Source: Crystallibacter degradans (GTDB taxonomy: Bacteria > Actinomycetota > Actinomycetes > Actinomycetales > Micrococcaceae). Taken from it: a stretch of DNA of 64,000 nt. Positions 17,750 through 27,955 of this stretch are shown here, one piece after another. Position 1 is the first letter of the stretch. Every line of letters starts with the position of its first letter. Where the stretch lies: contig NZ_JABBCH010000001.1 in NCBI RefSeq assembly GCF_012952295.1, forward strand, positions 727,480 to 791,479, given 5' to 3'. The translations under genes and the position numbers were made by a program. Under the pieces are notes generated by a model. It had not been told where the DNA came from. It ran no database searches and was given only the letters and a program-made list of their open reading frames with translations.

Positions 17750-18028
17750 ATGATTGACAGACCGAACGCAGTACCGTCGACCCTTACAGCGCCTTCACTT
17801 GCGCAGTTCCTTCCCACGGACGCATCGCTGCTACACACGATGAGAAACAGGGTGCACTGCCGCAAACCCATGCAGGTGGTCGATGCCGATCGTCCGTCCG
17901 TCTCGGAACCTCTGCTCGTCGGCGCGGAACCTTCGGGTTCCGCAGTCGGCTCCGGAGCAATAGCCGAGCCGCACCCAGTCACGACATACCGCTGCGATTG
18001 CGGCTTCACCCTTGAGGAGCCGGCATGA
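17750..18028 (+). CDS. Hypothetical protein, 92 aa, with C-terminal Cys pair
   Basis: Unknown function. Mostly polar with a C-terminal TYRCDCGFTLEEP motif that could hold half a metal site, plus single Cys (HCRKP) and His residues earlier. No membrane segment. ATG 17750 is chosen over a TTG at 17729. The stop codon overlaps the next start by four bases (ATGA), which supports expression as the first of a coupled series of short genes (17750, 18025, 18204). Confidence 0.55.
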   Translation: MIDRPNAVPSTLTAPSLAQFLPTDASLLHTMRNRVHCRKPMQVVDADRPSVSEPLLVGAEPSGSAVGSGAIAEPHPVTTYRCDCGFTLEEPA

Positions 18029-18201
18029 GCGAAAAAGACCGCCCCGATAACATCCGCGATGAGCAGCAGACCCAAGCAGGCGGCGCAGTTCCCCCAGGCT
18101 TTGTCGGCAGCGGCGACCCGGCAGCCGATCAGAAACCGGAGAATGCACTTGGCCAATCCACAGAGGAGCAGGATCCGCTGAAGCGGAACCAGCAGGACTG
18201 A
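18025..18201 (+). CDS. Small acidic hydrophilic protein, 58 aa
   Basis: Begins MSEKDRPDNIRDEQQTQ and ends with DPLKRNQQD; rich in Asp, Glu, Gln and Gly with no hydrophobic core, so probably disordered. It overlaps the preceding gene by four bases and ends two bases before the next ATG, so it sits in a translationally coupled series. Function unknown. Similar short, acidic proteins occur nearby at 20143, 21916, 22198 and 22984. Confidence 0.55.
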   Translation: MSEKDRPDNIRDEQQTQAGGAVPPGFVGSGDPAADQKPENALGQSTEEQDPLKRNQQD

Positions 18202-18203
18202 AC

Positions 18204-18569
18204 ATGCCGACTCCTGCAGCCCGTCGGAAGAATCTCGTCTCCGGGCTGCTCTTCGGGTTGGGCGTCATCGCCTTTCTGGACGAGGTGGTCTTTCACCAAC
18301 TCCTGCACTGGCATCATTTCTATGACCGGGGCACAACGGCCGCCGGACTCGTTTCCGACGGCGTGTTCCATGCCTTCAGTTGGTTCGCCACGATCGCCGG
18401 GTTGTTCCTGTTCGCCGATTTACGCCGGCGGCACGAACTGCGCCGTCGGCTGTGGGCGGGTGCAGGGCTGCTCGGGGCTGGAGCGTTCCAGCTGTATGAC
18501 GGCTTGGTGCAGCACAAACTGCTGTTCCGCGGCTGGCAAGCCCGGGACAGCCTGGCGAACGATGCATGA
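18204..18569 (+). CDS. DUF2243 membrane protein, C-terminally shortened
   Basis: 121 residues with three membrane segments (NLVSGLLFGLGVIAFLDEVVF, GVFHAFSWFATIAGLFLFADL, LWAGAGLLGAGAFQLYDGLVQHKLL). DUF2243 proteins usually run 150-170 residues and continue after QHK with a fourth segment. Here the frame changes character right after LVQHKLL and stops, and a different frame of the same DNA (SPGQPGE...) looks like the lost tail, so part of the 3' end has probably been deleted. It is usually paired with a CtaG-type gene, as here; that neighbour is also damaged. Functionality doubtful. Confidence 0.75.
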   Translation: MPTPAARRKNLVSGLLFGLGVIAFLDEVVFHQLLHWHHFYDRGTTAAGLVSDGVFHAFSWFATIAGLFLFADLRRRHELRRRLWAGAGLLGAGAFQLYDGLVQHKLLFRGWQARDSLANDA

Positions 18570-19153
18570 GCACGGCGGCTTCCTGCTCGAAGTTGCGCTC
18601 TTCCTGCCGGCGTTGGTCGCAGTCGCCGCGTATCTCTTCTCGGCCGCTTCCCCACGGGTAGCCGGCTGGCCGAAACGCCGCTCGGCCTTCTTCATTCTCG
18701 GGGCGATCGCCGCGGCATCAACCTTCGTGGGCCCTTTCGCCGCGCTCAGCCATCGGGATTTCGATGTACCGGACGGACCTTTACCAAGGTATGCAGGATG
18801 CTGTCTTTATCCACTGGCTGGTCATGGGCCATGTGCTGGCTGCCGGTTACCTTTTTACCGCGGCAATGGTGGGACGGGATCCGGCTCCGCACCGGCCGAC
18901 GCATGCCTACCGGTGCGTTGTGCTGATCGCGAGCATTGCGGCACACAACGTTTTGGCCAAGAGCCTGTGCGCCATCCCGCCAGCCGGAGTCCCTGCCGGC
19001 CAGGCAGAGACCGGAGGGCAACTGATGTACTACGCTGGCGGCGCGGTGGAACTGGCGCTCATCATCTTGCTGTGGCACCAGTGGTACCGTACCGGCGCAC
19101 GCAAGGTTCCCGCCGCCGTCGTACGCCGCCCCCGTACCGGACAGGCAGCATGA
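18562..19153 (+). pseudogene. Cytochrome c oxidase assembly protein (CtaG/Caa3_CtaG), internally deleted and frameshifted
   Basis: The N-terminal part reads from ATG 18562 (MHEHGGFLLEVALFLPALVAV, then ASTFVGPFAALSHRDF). The C-terminal part, in another frame from about 18760, reads MYRTDLYQGMQDAVFIHWLVMGH, then YLFTAAMVGRDPAPHRPTHAYR and QLMYYAGGAVELALIILLWH to the stop at 19153. CtaG proteins are normally about 260-290 residues. The 70 or more residues with the central membrane helices that should join HRDF to LYRTDLY are missing and the frame is shifted at the join. Both ends keep ATGA overlaps with neighbours, showing the gene was once part of a coupled operon. Intact copies, if any, must be elsewhere. 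Confidence 0.85.
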
Positions 19154-19980
19154 CACCCGGGCCGCACGAGCCGCCGAAGCCGACAGAGGATCGTTTTGTC
19201 GGTAGCAAGGATCTCACGCAGTGGAAGACCCCGGTGGGGCGGTTTTTCGCACGTGCGATGGAATGGGCCAGCCGCGCGCTCGGTCCGCACGCCGCGCTCG
19301 TCATCACGCTCACGGCCGGCGCCATCCTCGCCACCGCCCTGACTGCTCTTTCGGCCGAAGTCTACGAAGCCGTTGTCGAAACCGATGGCGTCGCTGTACT
19401 GGACCAACCGCTGCTCGACGCCGCCGAGACGGTACGTTCCCCGGAAGCCAACACGGCGGTCACGGCCTTCACCAATCTCGGCGGGAGCGTAGGCATGACC
19501 GTGCTGGCAGCCCTGGCACTTCTCGTGCTGACGCTTCGGCGAAGGTCATGGACACCCCTGATTCTCATGGTCGCTGCGGCCGCCGGCTCCCTGCTGATGA
19601 CCATTGCCGGGAAAGAGCTCATCGGGCGCACCCGGCCGCCGCTTTCCTCAGCGGTAGCGCCCTTCGAATATTCGCCGTCTTTTCCCAGCGGCCACTCGCT
19701 CAACTCCATCGTCATCGCTGGAATCGTCGCCTACCTGCTGGTCCTGAAGCAGCAATCGAAGCGCACGCGCACGCTGACCATCGCGGGAGCGGCGCTGTTC
19801 GCCGTCGCCATGGGCCTGAGCCGCGTCTTCCTGGGCCACCATTGGTTTACTGATGTCCTTGTCGCCTGGACGCTGGGCACTGCCTGGCTTGCCACCGTCA
19901 TCACAATCCACCGCCTGTTCCTAACCGTTAGCTACCGCAGGGCCGGCAGCCGACGGCGGGCGCAGGCAGGCCCGCCATGA
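19150..19980 (+). CDS. PAP2-family phosphatase, membrane-bound
   Basis: 276-residue phosphatidic acid phosphatase type 2 protein with about six membrane helices. All three catalytic motifs are present: KELIGRTRP, FPSGHS and SRVFLGHHWFTD (the last His and Asp forming the charge relay). The polar N-terminus (about 50 residues) is cytoplasmic. Such enzymes dephosphorylate lipid phosphates such as undecaprenyl pyrophosphate or phosphatidate. ATG 19150 overlaps the ctaG remnant stop by four bases, so translation of this gene may depend on a now broken upstream frame. Substrate not deducible. Confidence 0.88.
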   Translation: MTPGPHEPPKPTEDRFVGSKDLTQWKTPVGRFFARAMEWASRALGPHAALVITLTAGAILATALTALSAEVYEAVVETDGVAVLDQPLLDAAETVRSPEANTAVTAFTNLGGSVGMTVLAALALLVLTLRRRSWTPLILMVAAAAGSLLMTIAGKELIGRTRPPLSSAVAPFEYSPSFPSGHSLNSIVIAGIVAYLLVLKQQSKRTRTLTIAGAALFAVAMGLSRVFLGHHWFTDVLVAWTLGTAWLATVITIHRLFLTVSYRRAGSRRRAQAGPP

Positions 19981-20142
19981 GGCGAAATCCTTTCCGGCCT
20001 CCCGCCGTGTCGAGTAGGTAGCGGGCCGTGGTGGCGTGCGGAGCAGGACCAGCAGGGGTGGAACTGGCCCCGGCCCGGGGGTACCTTTGGAAGCATCAGC
20101 CCGCCTACGTGGGACGGGCGCGCCCGCTGGAGGACAGCAGCC

Positions 20143-20280
20143 ATGACAACACCAGTATTTCCGCAAGAGAACGACCGCCTGCACAGCGAGGATGCGGTGG
20201 AGGGAGAGCTGGAGCAGGTCCCGTACGTCTCCCACCCGCACTCGCAGGACGCCGCGGAGGGCCCCGATACTGACGACTAG
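20143..20280 (+). CDS. Small acidic protein, 45 aa
   Basis: Begins MTTPVFPQENDRLHSEDAVE and ends PDTDD. It is Glu/Asp rich, without hydrophobic segments, and probably disordered. GGAGGA sits eight bases before the ATG, which makes it a credible gene despite its size. Function unknown. It stands alone between a phosphatase and a peptide transporter gene. The 160 bases upstream hold only GC-rich spacer. Confidence 0.55.
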   Translation: MTTPVFPQENDRLHSEDAVEGELEQVPYVSHPHSQDAAEGPDTDD

Positions 20281-20365
20281 AAGCCGCTGATCAGGGCCTA
20301 AGCCGAAAGGCCGTTCGTGGCGGCACCCGTGACAGGTCCCACAGTGAGTGGGAGCATGGGGAAGT

Positions 20366-21832
20366 ATGGCACCGACGGAAACAAATCACAGGAATCCGAG
20401 CGGCAAGACATTCTTCGGCCAGCCGCGCATGCTGGCCAATCTGTTCAGCGTAGAGCTCTGGGAGCGCTTCTCCTTCTACGGCATGCAGGTTGTCGTCCTG
20501 CTGTACATGTATTTCGAGGTATCGGAGGGTGGCCTCGGCATTGACGAGGGCGTTGCGGCCGGCATCATCGGTGCCTACGGCGGCTCCGTCTACCTCTCCA
20601 GCATCCTCGGCGCCTGGGTAGCGGACCGCCTGCTCGGCTCCGAACGTGTGCTGTTCTACAGCGCCGTGATGATCATGTTCGGCCACATTGCCCTGGCCCT
20701 GCTGCCCGGTGTCGCCGGGCTGGCCACGGGCTTGATTCTTGTCGGGGTGGGCAGCGGCGGCTTGAAGGCGAATGCCACGGCGCTGGTGGGGTCCCTCTAT
20801 GACCGTGACGACGACCGGCGCGATGCCGGTTTCTCCATCTTCTATATGGGCGTGAACATCGGTGCGTTGTTCGGGCCGCTGCTGACCGGTCTCACCCGCG
20901 AGACGCTGGGCTTCCACTTCGCCTTTGGCCTGGCCGCGATCGGCATGGCCGTCGGCCTGATCCAGTACGGCCTGACGCGAAAGAACCTGCCCGAAGAGTC
21001 CCACATCGTCCCGGATCCGTTGCCATCTAAGAAGAAGCCGCTGATCGCGATCCTGGCGGTTGCCGCCGTCGTCGTTATTGTGGTCGCCGTCATGAGCGGC
21101 CTGATCACTCCGGCAAACCTGGATACGGTGGTCGCCGGCGTTGCCATTGCCGCAGCCATCATGTATTTCGTCGTCATTCTCAGCAGCAGAGGCGTGGACC
21201 ACACCGAACGACGGCGAGTGTACTCCTTTATCCCAATGTTCATCGCAAGCGCGGCGTTCTTTTCGCTTTTTCAGCAGCAGTTCACGGTGGTGACGCTGTA
21301 CGCGGACCAGCGGCTGGACCGCAACATTTTCGGATGGATCATGCCGATCGAATGGGTGCAGTCTTTCAACCCGATCTTCATCATCCTGCTTGCCCCGCTG
21401 TTCGCCGCCGCGTGGACCAGACTGGGCCACAAGCAGCCGGTGACGCCGCTGAAATTCGCCATCGGACTGGCGGTCATGGGGCTGGCCATCCTGGCGTTCA
21501 TCCCGCTGGCCGGCGGCGGTCCCAACAGCAGCCCGCTGCTGGCGATCGTCGGTATCCTGTTCCTGTTCACCGTGGCCGAGCTGATGATCTCGCCGGTCGG
21601 CTTGTCGCTATCCACAAAACTGGCCCCCCGGATTTTCACCACGCAGATGGTCGCCCTGAACTACCTTTCGGTGTCACTGGGCACGGCGCTGTCCGGCGTC
21701 CTCGCGGGATTCTACGATCCGACCGACGAAATACCGTACTTCGGCACGATCGGCGCCGTGGCCATTGTGATGGCCGTGGCACTGTTCCTCGCCGTCAAGC
21801 CCATCAAGAGCCTCATGTCCGGGGTCCACTAA
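20366..21832 (+). CDS. POT/PTR-family proton-dependent peptide transporter
   Basis: 488-residue di-/tripeptide:H+ symporter of the major facilitator superfamily, like DtpT and DtpA. The family's TM1 ExxERFxxYG proton-coupling motif is visible (SVELWERFSFYGMQVVVLLYMYF). Other blocks are GGSVYLSSILGAWVADRLLG, VGVGSGGLKANATALVGSLYD, FSIFYMGVNIGALFGPLL and FFSLFQQQFTVVTLYAD. Between TM6 and TM7 are two additional helices, as in prokaryotic POTs. Length is normal. ATG 20366 is taken as start; GTG 20348 is possible. A DUF3072 protein follows 83 bp on. Confidence 0.93.
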   Translation: MAPTETNHRNPSGKTFFGQPRMLANLFSVELWERFSFYGMQVVVLLYMYFEVSEGGLGIDEGVAAGIIGAYGGSVYLSSILGAWVADRLLGSERVLFYSAVMIMFGHIALALLPGVAGLATGLILVGVGSGGLKANATALVGSLYDRDDDRRDAGFSIFYMGVNIGALFGPLLTGLTRETLGFHFAFGLAAIGMAVGLIQYGLTRKNLPEESHIVPDPLPSKKKPLIAILAVAAVVVIVVAVMSGLITPANLDTVVAGVAIAAAIMYFVVILSSRGVDHTERRRVYSFIPMFIASAAFFSLFQQQFTVVTLYADQRLDRNIFGWIMPIEWVQSFNPIFIILLAPLFAAAWTRLGHKQPVTPLKFAIGLAVMGLAILAFIPLAGGGPNSSPLLAIVGILFLFTVAELMISPVGLSLSTKLAPRIFTTQMVALNYLSVSLGTALSGVLAGFYDPTDEIPYFGTIGAVAIVMAVALFLAVKPIKSLMSGVH

Positions 21833-21915
21833 CCGCAGACACCTCCCCCGCGCCCGCACCCGACCCCGGACACGACCCGAAACCCGAACCCGAACCCACG
21901 AGATTGGAGCACCCC

Positions 21916-22149
21916 ATGGCAGAAGAAACCCTCGGCAGCCCGACGCCGGAATCCGGCGGCGACATCAACAGGGACCCGGAGGAATGGGTCACCGGCGATG
22001 AACCGATGACTGACGCCCAACGCAGCTACCTGGACACGCTCGCCCGCGAGGCCGGGGAGGAACTGCCCGCCAATCTGACCAAGGCCGAAGCATCGGAACA
22101 CATTGACCGCCTGCAGAAATCAAGCAGCCGGCTCTCGAAGGACCAGTAA
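21916..22149 (+). CDS. DUF3072-domain small protein
   Basis: 77 residues with the DUF3072 signature EEWVTGDEPMTDAQRSYLDTL, continuing AREAGEELPANLTKAEAS. The second half is predicted helical and recalls SAP-like or SHOCT-like helices; the first 25 residues are polar. The family is small, actinobacterial and of unknown function, and it often lies near other stress proteins. TTGGAG supports ATG 21916. It is followed after 48 bp by another small hydrophilic gene with its own strong ribosome site. Confidence 0.82.
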   Translation: MAEETLGSPTPESGGDINRDPEEWVTGDEPMTDAQRSYLDTLAREAGEELPANLTKAEASEHIDRLQKSSSRLSKDQ

Positions 22150-22197
22150 CCCAGCAACCGGAACCCGCACAGCGGGAACCGCGACCAGGAGGACACC

Positions 22198-22374
22198 ATG
22201 ACGGCAACCGAGTCCGGCAACAATCCGCGCGAACACAGCGAGATGCCGGCCGAAGGCGAACGCCCCCAGCGGCCCACCGACTCCGGGCAGCACCCGCAGG
22301 CGCCAGCCGAAGGCGCGGATACCGAGCAAGGCCAGAAGCCGGACGAGCCGGACACGGAGTCAGCAAAAGACTGA
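22198..22374 (+). CDS. Small hydrophilic Pro/Glu-rich protein, 58 aa
   Basis: Starts MTATESGNNPREHSEMPAEG; it carries two related short runs, EMPAEGERPQ and QAPAEGADTE, and ends TESAKD. No hydrophobic residues cluster, so disordered. CAGGAGGA lies five bases before ATG 22198. The last codons and stop are part of a 17-base tandem duplication (22365-22398), so a second in-frame-looking end follows the first. Function unknown. Confidence 0.55.
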   Translation: MTATESGNNPREHSEMPAEGERPQRPTDSGQHPQAPAEGADTEQGQKPDEPDTESAKD

Positions 22375-22398
22375 CGGACGGAAAAGACTGACGGACGG
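22365..22398 (+). repeat. 17-bp perfect tandem duplication across a stop codon
   Basis: Two adjacent copies of AAAAGACTGACGGACGG; the first contains the TGA of the 22198 gene. Probably a recent replication-slippage event. Confidence 0.9.
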
Positions 22399-22422
22399 AT
22401 TCCTGAGCGAACCCGGAAGAGT

Positions 22423-22704
22423 CTACATTCTTCTTAGTTTCCTGCTGCCGGGATTCTCCGCCCAGTACAAACCTGCTGCGACGAACAGCAGGCCGACAAC
22501 GGCCGATGCGACGAAACTGGCGTAAGCCCCCCACAGCACCGCAGTGGCTCCGCAAAGCACCAGCAGCCAGCCGGCTACGAGGGTGCGGTGGGGAACGGCC
22601 GGAGCCGGAGCGAGGGACAGGGATTGTGCCAGGGCCGGATCATCCACCCTGAGCTGCTGCTCAAGCAGGAACAGCTGCTGACGCTCGTAGTCAGAAAGCG
22701 TCAT
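22423..22704 (-). CDS. DUF3040 membrane protein
   Basis: 93 residues. The N-terminus matches DUF3040 (MTLSDYERQQLFLLEQQLRVDDPAL), a cytoplasmic amphipathic segment, followed by two membrane helices (VAGWLLVLCGATAVLWGAYASF and ASAVVGLLFVAAGLYW). Start ATG 22704 follows GGAG at seven bases; an upstream in-frame start at 22725 lacks one. DUF3040 proteins are common in actinobacteria, often near cell-division genes, with no defined role. It stands alone here, convergent with the small gene ending at 22374. Confidence 0.85.
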   Translation of the reverse strand: MTLSDYERQQLFLLEQQLRVDDPALAQSLSLAPAPAVPHRTLVAGWLLVLCGATAVLWGAYASFVASAVVGLLFVAAGLYWAENPGSRKLRRM

Positions 22705-22983
22705 GGTCGTCTCCGACTTCTGCAAAGTCGAGACGCACGCATCGTTGCGTGTGGTACTTCATTGGCTTCTCTCCCATTAGAGGCCGATGACCAAGCTTTT
22801 GGTCGGAATAAGAGTACGAAAATTCGCCCCGCGGAGCAATGGGCACCGCCATGCGTCGAAGCCTCGTAACAAAACTCATTCCGGCCGGTCCCGCAAGAGC
22901 CCTTGGCAGGCTTGTTGGGCCTGCCTAGGCTGGGAGTGCAGGCCCAACCGCAGGCCGCTCAGCCGAAGGAAAGAAGGCAGAAA

Positions 22984-23205
22984 ATGTCTGAAGAAAACCC
23001 GAATACCGAGGCCCCGAACAGCGCGTCGGAAGGGACCATTGGCAACCAGGACGACACCGAAGGCGGAGCCCGCCGGCTTGAGCAGGACGAGGACCGCGCG
23101 CACGGCGGAGATCCGGAGAAGGCGGAAGAGCTGGAAAAGAAAGCCTTCGGCGATACAGACAACGACGGCGACGGGGACGCCCCCTACGTGCAGTTCCCCG
23201 GCTAG
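22984..23205 (+). CDS. Small acidic protein, 73 aa
   Basis: Begins MSEENPNTEAPNSASEGT and ends APYVQFPG. A run DTDNDGDGD near the C-terminus resembles a calcium-binding DxDxDG loop, and the rest is Glu/Asp/Gly rich and disordered-looking. GGAAAGAAGG lies upstream of ATG 22984. Function unknown. Shares style with the other short acidic proteins in this part of the window. Confidence 0.6.
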   Translation: MSEENPNTEAPNSASEGTIGNQDDTEGGARRLEQDEDRAHGGDPEKAEELEKKAFGDTDNDGDGDAPYVQFPG

Positions 23206-23219
23206 CTTCAGGCGCCTGT

Positions 23220-23264
23220 CCTAGGACGGGACATCCAGACCTGGCCTAGGAGGGGACATCCAGA
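23220..23264. repeat. Imperfect tandem duplication with 25-bp period at a gene end
   Basis: CCTAGGACGGGACATCCAGA (23220-23239) and CCTAGGAGGGGACATCCAGA (23245-23264). On the minus strand each copy encodes LDVPS and a stop, so the 3' end of the gene ending at 23246, stop codon included, has been duplicated. Confidence 0.85.
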
Positions 23265-23674
23265 ACGGACGCCGGGCCGATCCGCCGTCGTTGGTCGATC
23301 GGCCTGGCGGGACAGTCGTAGCGTTCGACCATCAGATCCTTCGTCCAGGCCCGCAGCCACATTGCTTCCACAACCGCATCGAGCAGATACACGCCGCTGA
23401 TGCGCCCAGTGCCGCCGTAGATCAGATCAACCGCGGCGAAAGTTCCCGCCGTTCCCACTCCGATGCGTCGGGCTGTGGCCAGTCCTTCCGGTGATTTCCG
23501 GGCGCGCAGCTGGGCGTAGCCGGCGCCAACAATCAGGCCGCCCACGCATTTGACCAGCCAGTCGTCCGCTTTTGGCCCTGTCACCGCTTCGAAACTGCGG
23601 TAGTGAAGTAACGGCCAGAGCCCTGCCGCCATGTTGAACAAGCCGTGGGCCACCGCCAGCCGGGATCTCCTCAT
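23246..23674 (-). CDS. Hypothetical membrane protein, 142 aa
   Basis: Unknown function. Starts MRRSRLAVAHGLFNMAAGLW and has about three weak membrane segments (HGLFNMAAGLWPLLHY, CVGGLIVGAGYAQL, ISGVYLLDAVVEAMWL) with short polar loops and a charged C-terminus. Similar proteins of this length, with AHGLFN..GLWPLLH at the start, occur in other high-GC actinobacteria without assigned role. GAAAGG precedes the ATG. Convergent with the small acidic gene at 22984. Confidence 0.7.
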   Translation of the reverse strand: MRRSRLAVAHGLFNMAAGLWPLLHYRSFEAVTGPKADDWLVKCVGGLIVGAGYAQLRARKSPEGLATARRIGVGTAGTFAAVDLIYGGTGRISGVYLLDAVVEAMWLRAWTKDLMVERYDCPARPIDQRRRIGPASVLDVPS

Positions 23675-23764
23675 GATTCACCTTTCACCGGTCAGCGAGA
23701 AGTGATGGCAGCGCCTGCAGCCCTGCCATCACTTCCGAGCCGCTCCGGTTGTTCTTCGATGGGA

Positions 23765-24229
23765 CTAAGTGCGCCTGGCTGTTGTGCGGTTGCGGGTGAG
23801 CAGGACACCGAGGGCGATCATGGCGATGCCCAGGACGAAGTGCAGCCAGTTGTCCGCGGTATTGACCGGGACGAAGTTGGCGGCGGTATCGTGTCCGATG
23901 ATCAGGCCGTACAGCCACAGGACCAGGTAAATAGCACCGCCCCAGATCAGGTAGTTGCGGGCACCTGAGACACTCTTCGCCATGGCGATCCCACCGATGC
24001 CGAAGAGCAGGTGGACGATGTTATGGAGGATGGAGACCTGGAAAACGCCTAGCAGCATGGACTCCGATTCATGCCCGGCGAAGGACATCTGGTCGTAATT
24101 AGTCGTGACGCCGGGAATGAACCCCAGGATACCGACCAAAAGGAATACTGCGCCGACGGCCATGGCGGCCTTCTGGACATTGGTTTTCTCGTTGCCGCGG
24201 GCTTCAACGCGGCCTGATGATGCGGTCAT
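23765..24229 (-). CDS. DUF4383 membrane protein (copy 1)
   Basis: 154 residues with four membrane helices: AAMAVGAVFLLVGILGFIPG, VSILHNIVHLLFGIGGIAM, YLIWGGAIYLVLWLYGLIIG and WLHFVLGIAMIALGVLL. The DUF4383 hallmark LHNIVHLLFG...AMAKS is present. Family members are small integral membrane proteins without known role. A second, clearly related copy is at 45701-46168. A perfect 17-base palindrome lies about 70 bp upstream of the start, so its promoter may be operator-controlled. Confidence 0.88.
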   Translation of the reverse strand: MTASSGRVEARGNEKTNVQKAAMAVGAVFLLVGILGFIPGVTTNYDQMSFAGHESESMLLGVFQVSILHNIVHLLFGIGGIAMAKSVSGARNYLIWGGAIYLVLWLYGLIIGHDTAANFVPVNTADNWLHFVLGIAMIALGVLLTRNRTTARRT

Positions 24230-24297
24230 TGCGTCGTTCCAATCTGTCCTGTTGCGGCCCGGTGGACCGCAATGGTTGATTCACGCGGAGCTAAGCT

Positions 24298-24335
24298 CAC
24301 ACCTAAATACTAAGGCAACTTAGTATTTAGGTGTG
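24298..24335. promoter_or_regulatory. Perfect 17-bp inverted repeat (operator-like)
   Basis: Arms CACACCTAAATACTAAG and CTTAGTATTTAGGTGTG around a GCAA loop, AT-rich against the GC-rich background and without a following T-run. A TAGTAT box inside the right arm is followed by six bases and a GTG at 24333, the same spacing as leaderless starts elsewhere here. The frame it opens runs into the end of acnA and is not a convincing gene. It looks like an operator over a promoter, with the controlled gene either DUF4383 or lost. Confidence 0.6.
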
Positions 24336-24489
24336 GAAACGACCATAACTTTCAGGGCACGGTTGGCAGGAGACCGATGCACGACGCCGGATGCAGCGTT
24401 TCATCGGCTTTTTCACCAAGTGATGAAGAAAGCCCGTGGACGGAGGAGATTCCGGGCACGTTCGGCCGGCGCCTCCGTCCACGTTGCGG

Positions 24490-27324
<2,835 letters not shown>

Positions 27325-27441
27325 TGCCTAAATTCCCTTCGACAGCGATGGGCAGACTTACAGCTAGGCTATGGCCCCTGCTCAGTTTTGTACACGGGTC
27401 GGTGACGGAAGGCGGCATCGGACCGGGCCGGTGGTTAAAAG

Positions 27442-27476
27442 GAAGCAGGGCGGGAAATTTCTTCCCGCCCTGCTTC
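27442..27476 (-). terminator. Rho-independent terminator of cspA copy 1
   Basis: Perfect 15-base stem (GAAGCAGGGCGGGAA with its complement, 27442-27456 and 27462-27476), five-base loop, followed on the minus strand by CCTTTTAA. Confidence 0.85.
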
Positions 27477-27502
27477 TGGTCCTAGGACCTCAGATTACAA
27501 AA

Positions 27503-27706
27503 TTATGCAACCTGGATGTTTACAGCCTGGGGACCCTTGGGGCCCTGCTCAGTCTCAAAGCTGACCTTCTGGTTCTCGTCGAGAGAACGGTAGCCGCCCG
27601 AGTTGATAGCGGAGAAGTGAGCGAAAACGTCGGCACTGCCGTCTTCGGGCTCGATGAAGCCGAAGCCCTTTTCAGCGTTGAACCATTTCACGGTACCTGT
27701 AGCCAT
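27503..27706 (-). CDS. cspA: Cold-shock protein CspA (copy 1)
   Basis: 67-residue single cold-shock domain, an OB-fold RNA chaperone. RNP1 (KGFGFIEP) and RNP2 (VFAHFSAI) are intact. Sequence is nearly the same as the second copy at 39714-39917 (differences near residues 19-21, 43 and at the C-terminus). It carries a long untranslated leader (27707-27865) sharing sequence blocks with the second copy, and a strong terminator 27 bp downstream. Likely post-transcriptionally controlled as in other cspA genes. Confidence 0.97.
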   Translation of the reverse strand: MATGTVKWFNAEKGFGFIEPEDGSADVFAHFSAINSGGYRSLDENQKVSFETEQGPKGPQAVNIQVA

Positions 27707-27866
27707 TTTTATTCATCCTTCTGAGATTGAAACTCATCCCGACTGTCGGGGAGTTTCAGTCGCGGCGTTCTTTTCCCGCTTCTACAGAAAGAGCGGCTGG
27801 CCCAGATGGGTTCGCCGCTCAGAATACAAAATGCGCAACACAACAACTTCCTCCACTGTACACGGG
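27707..27866 (-). promoter_or_regulatory. Conserved 5' leader and promoter of cspA copy 1
   Basis: On the minus strand a -10-like TACAGT preceded by TG (27855-27862 region) is followed by about 140 untranslated bases. Blocks shared with the leader at 39918-40071 include the sequence around GTTGTGTTGCGCAT, a GGCGAACC segment, TTCTGTAGAAGCGG and a hairpin (CTCCCCGACAGTCGGGATGAG on the minus strand, about 27739-27759). Two paralogous genes keeping similar leaders implies a functional RNA. Confidence 0.55.
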
Positions 27867-27955
27867 TTTGGGAGCAGTACTGACCACCCCTCCCCGGGCC
27901 CGGAAGAAAGGTGAGCCGGAAGCGTTCCCGGCCCACCGACGTCGTACGTCCGTCC

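Noticed and set aside
18764..19153. Separate small gene from ATG 18764
   Set aside because: The protein is the C-terminal half of CtaG and makes no complete fold; treated as part of the pseudogene.
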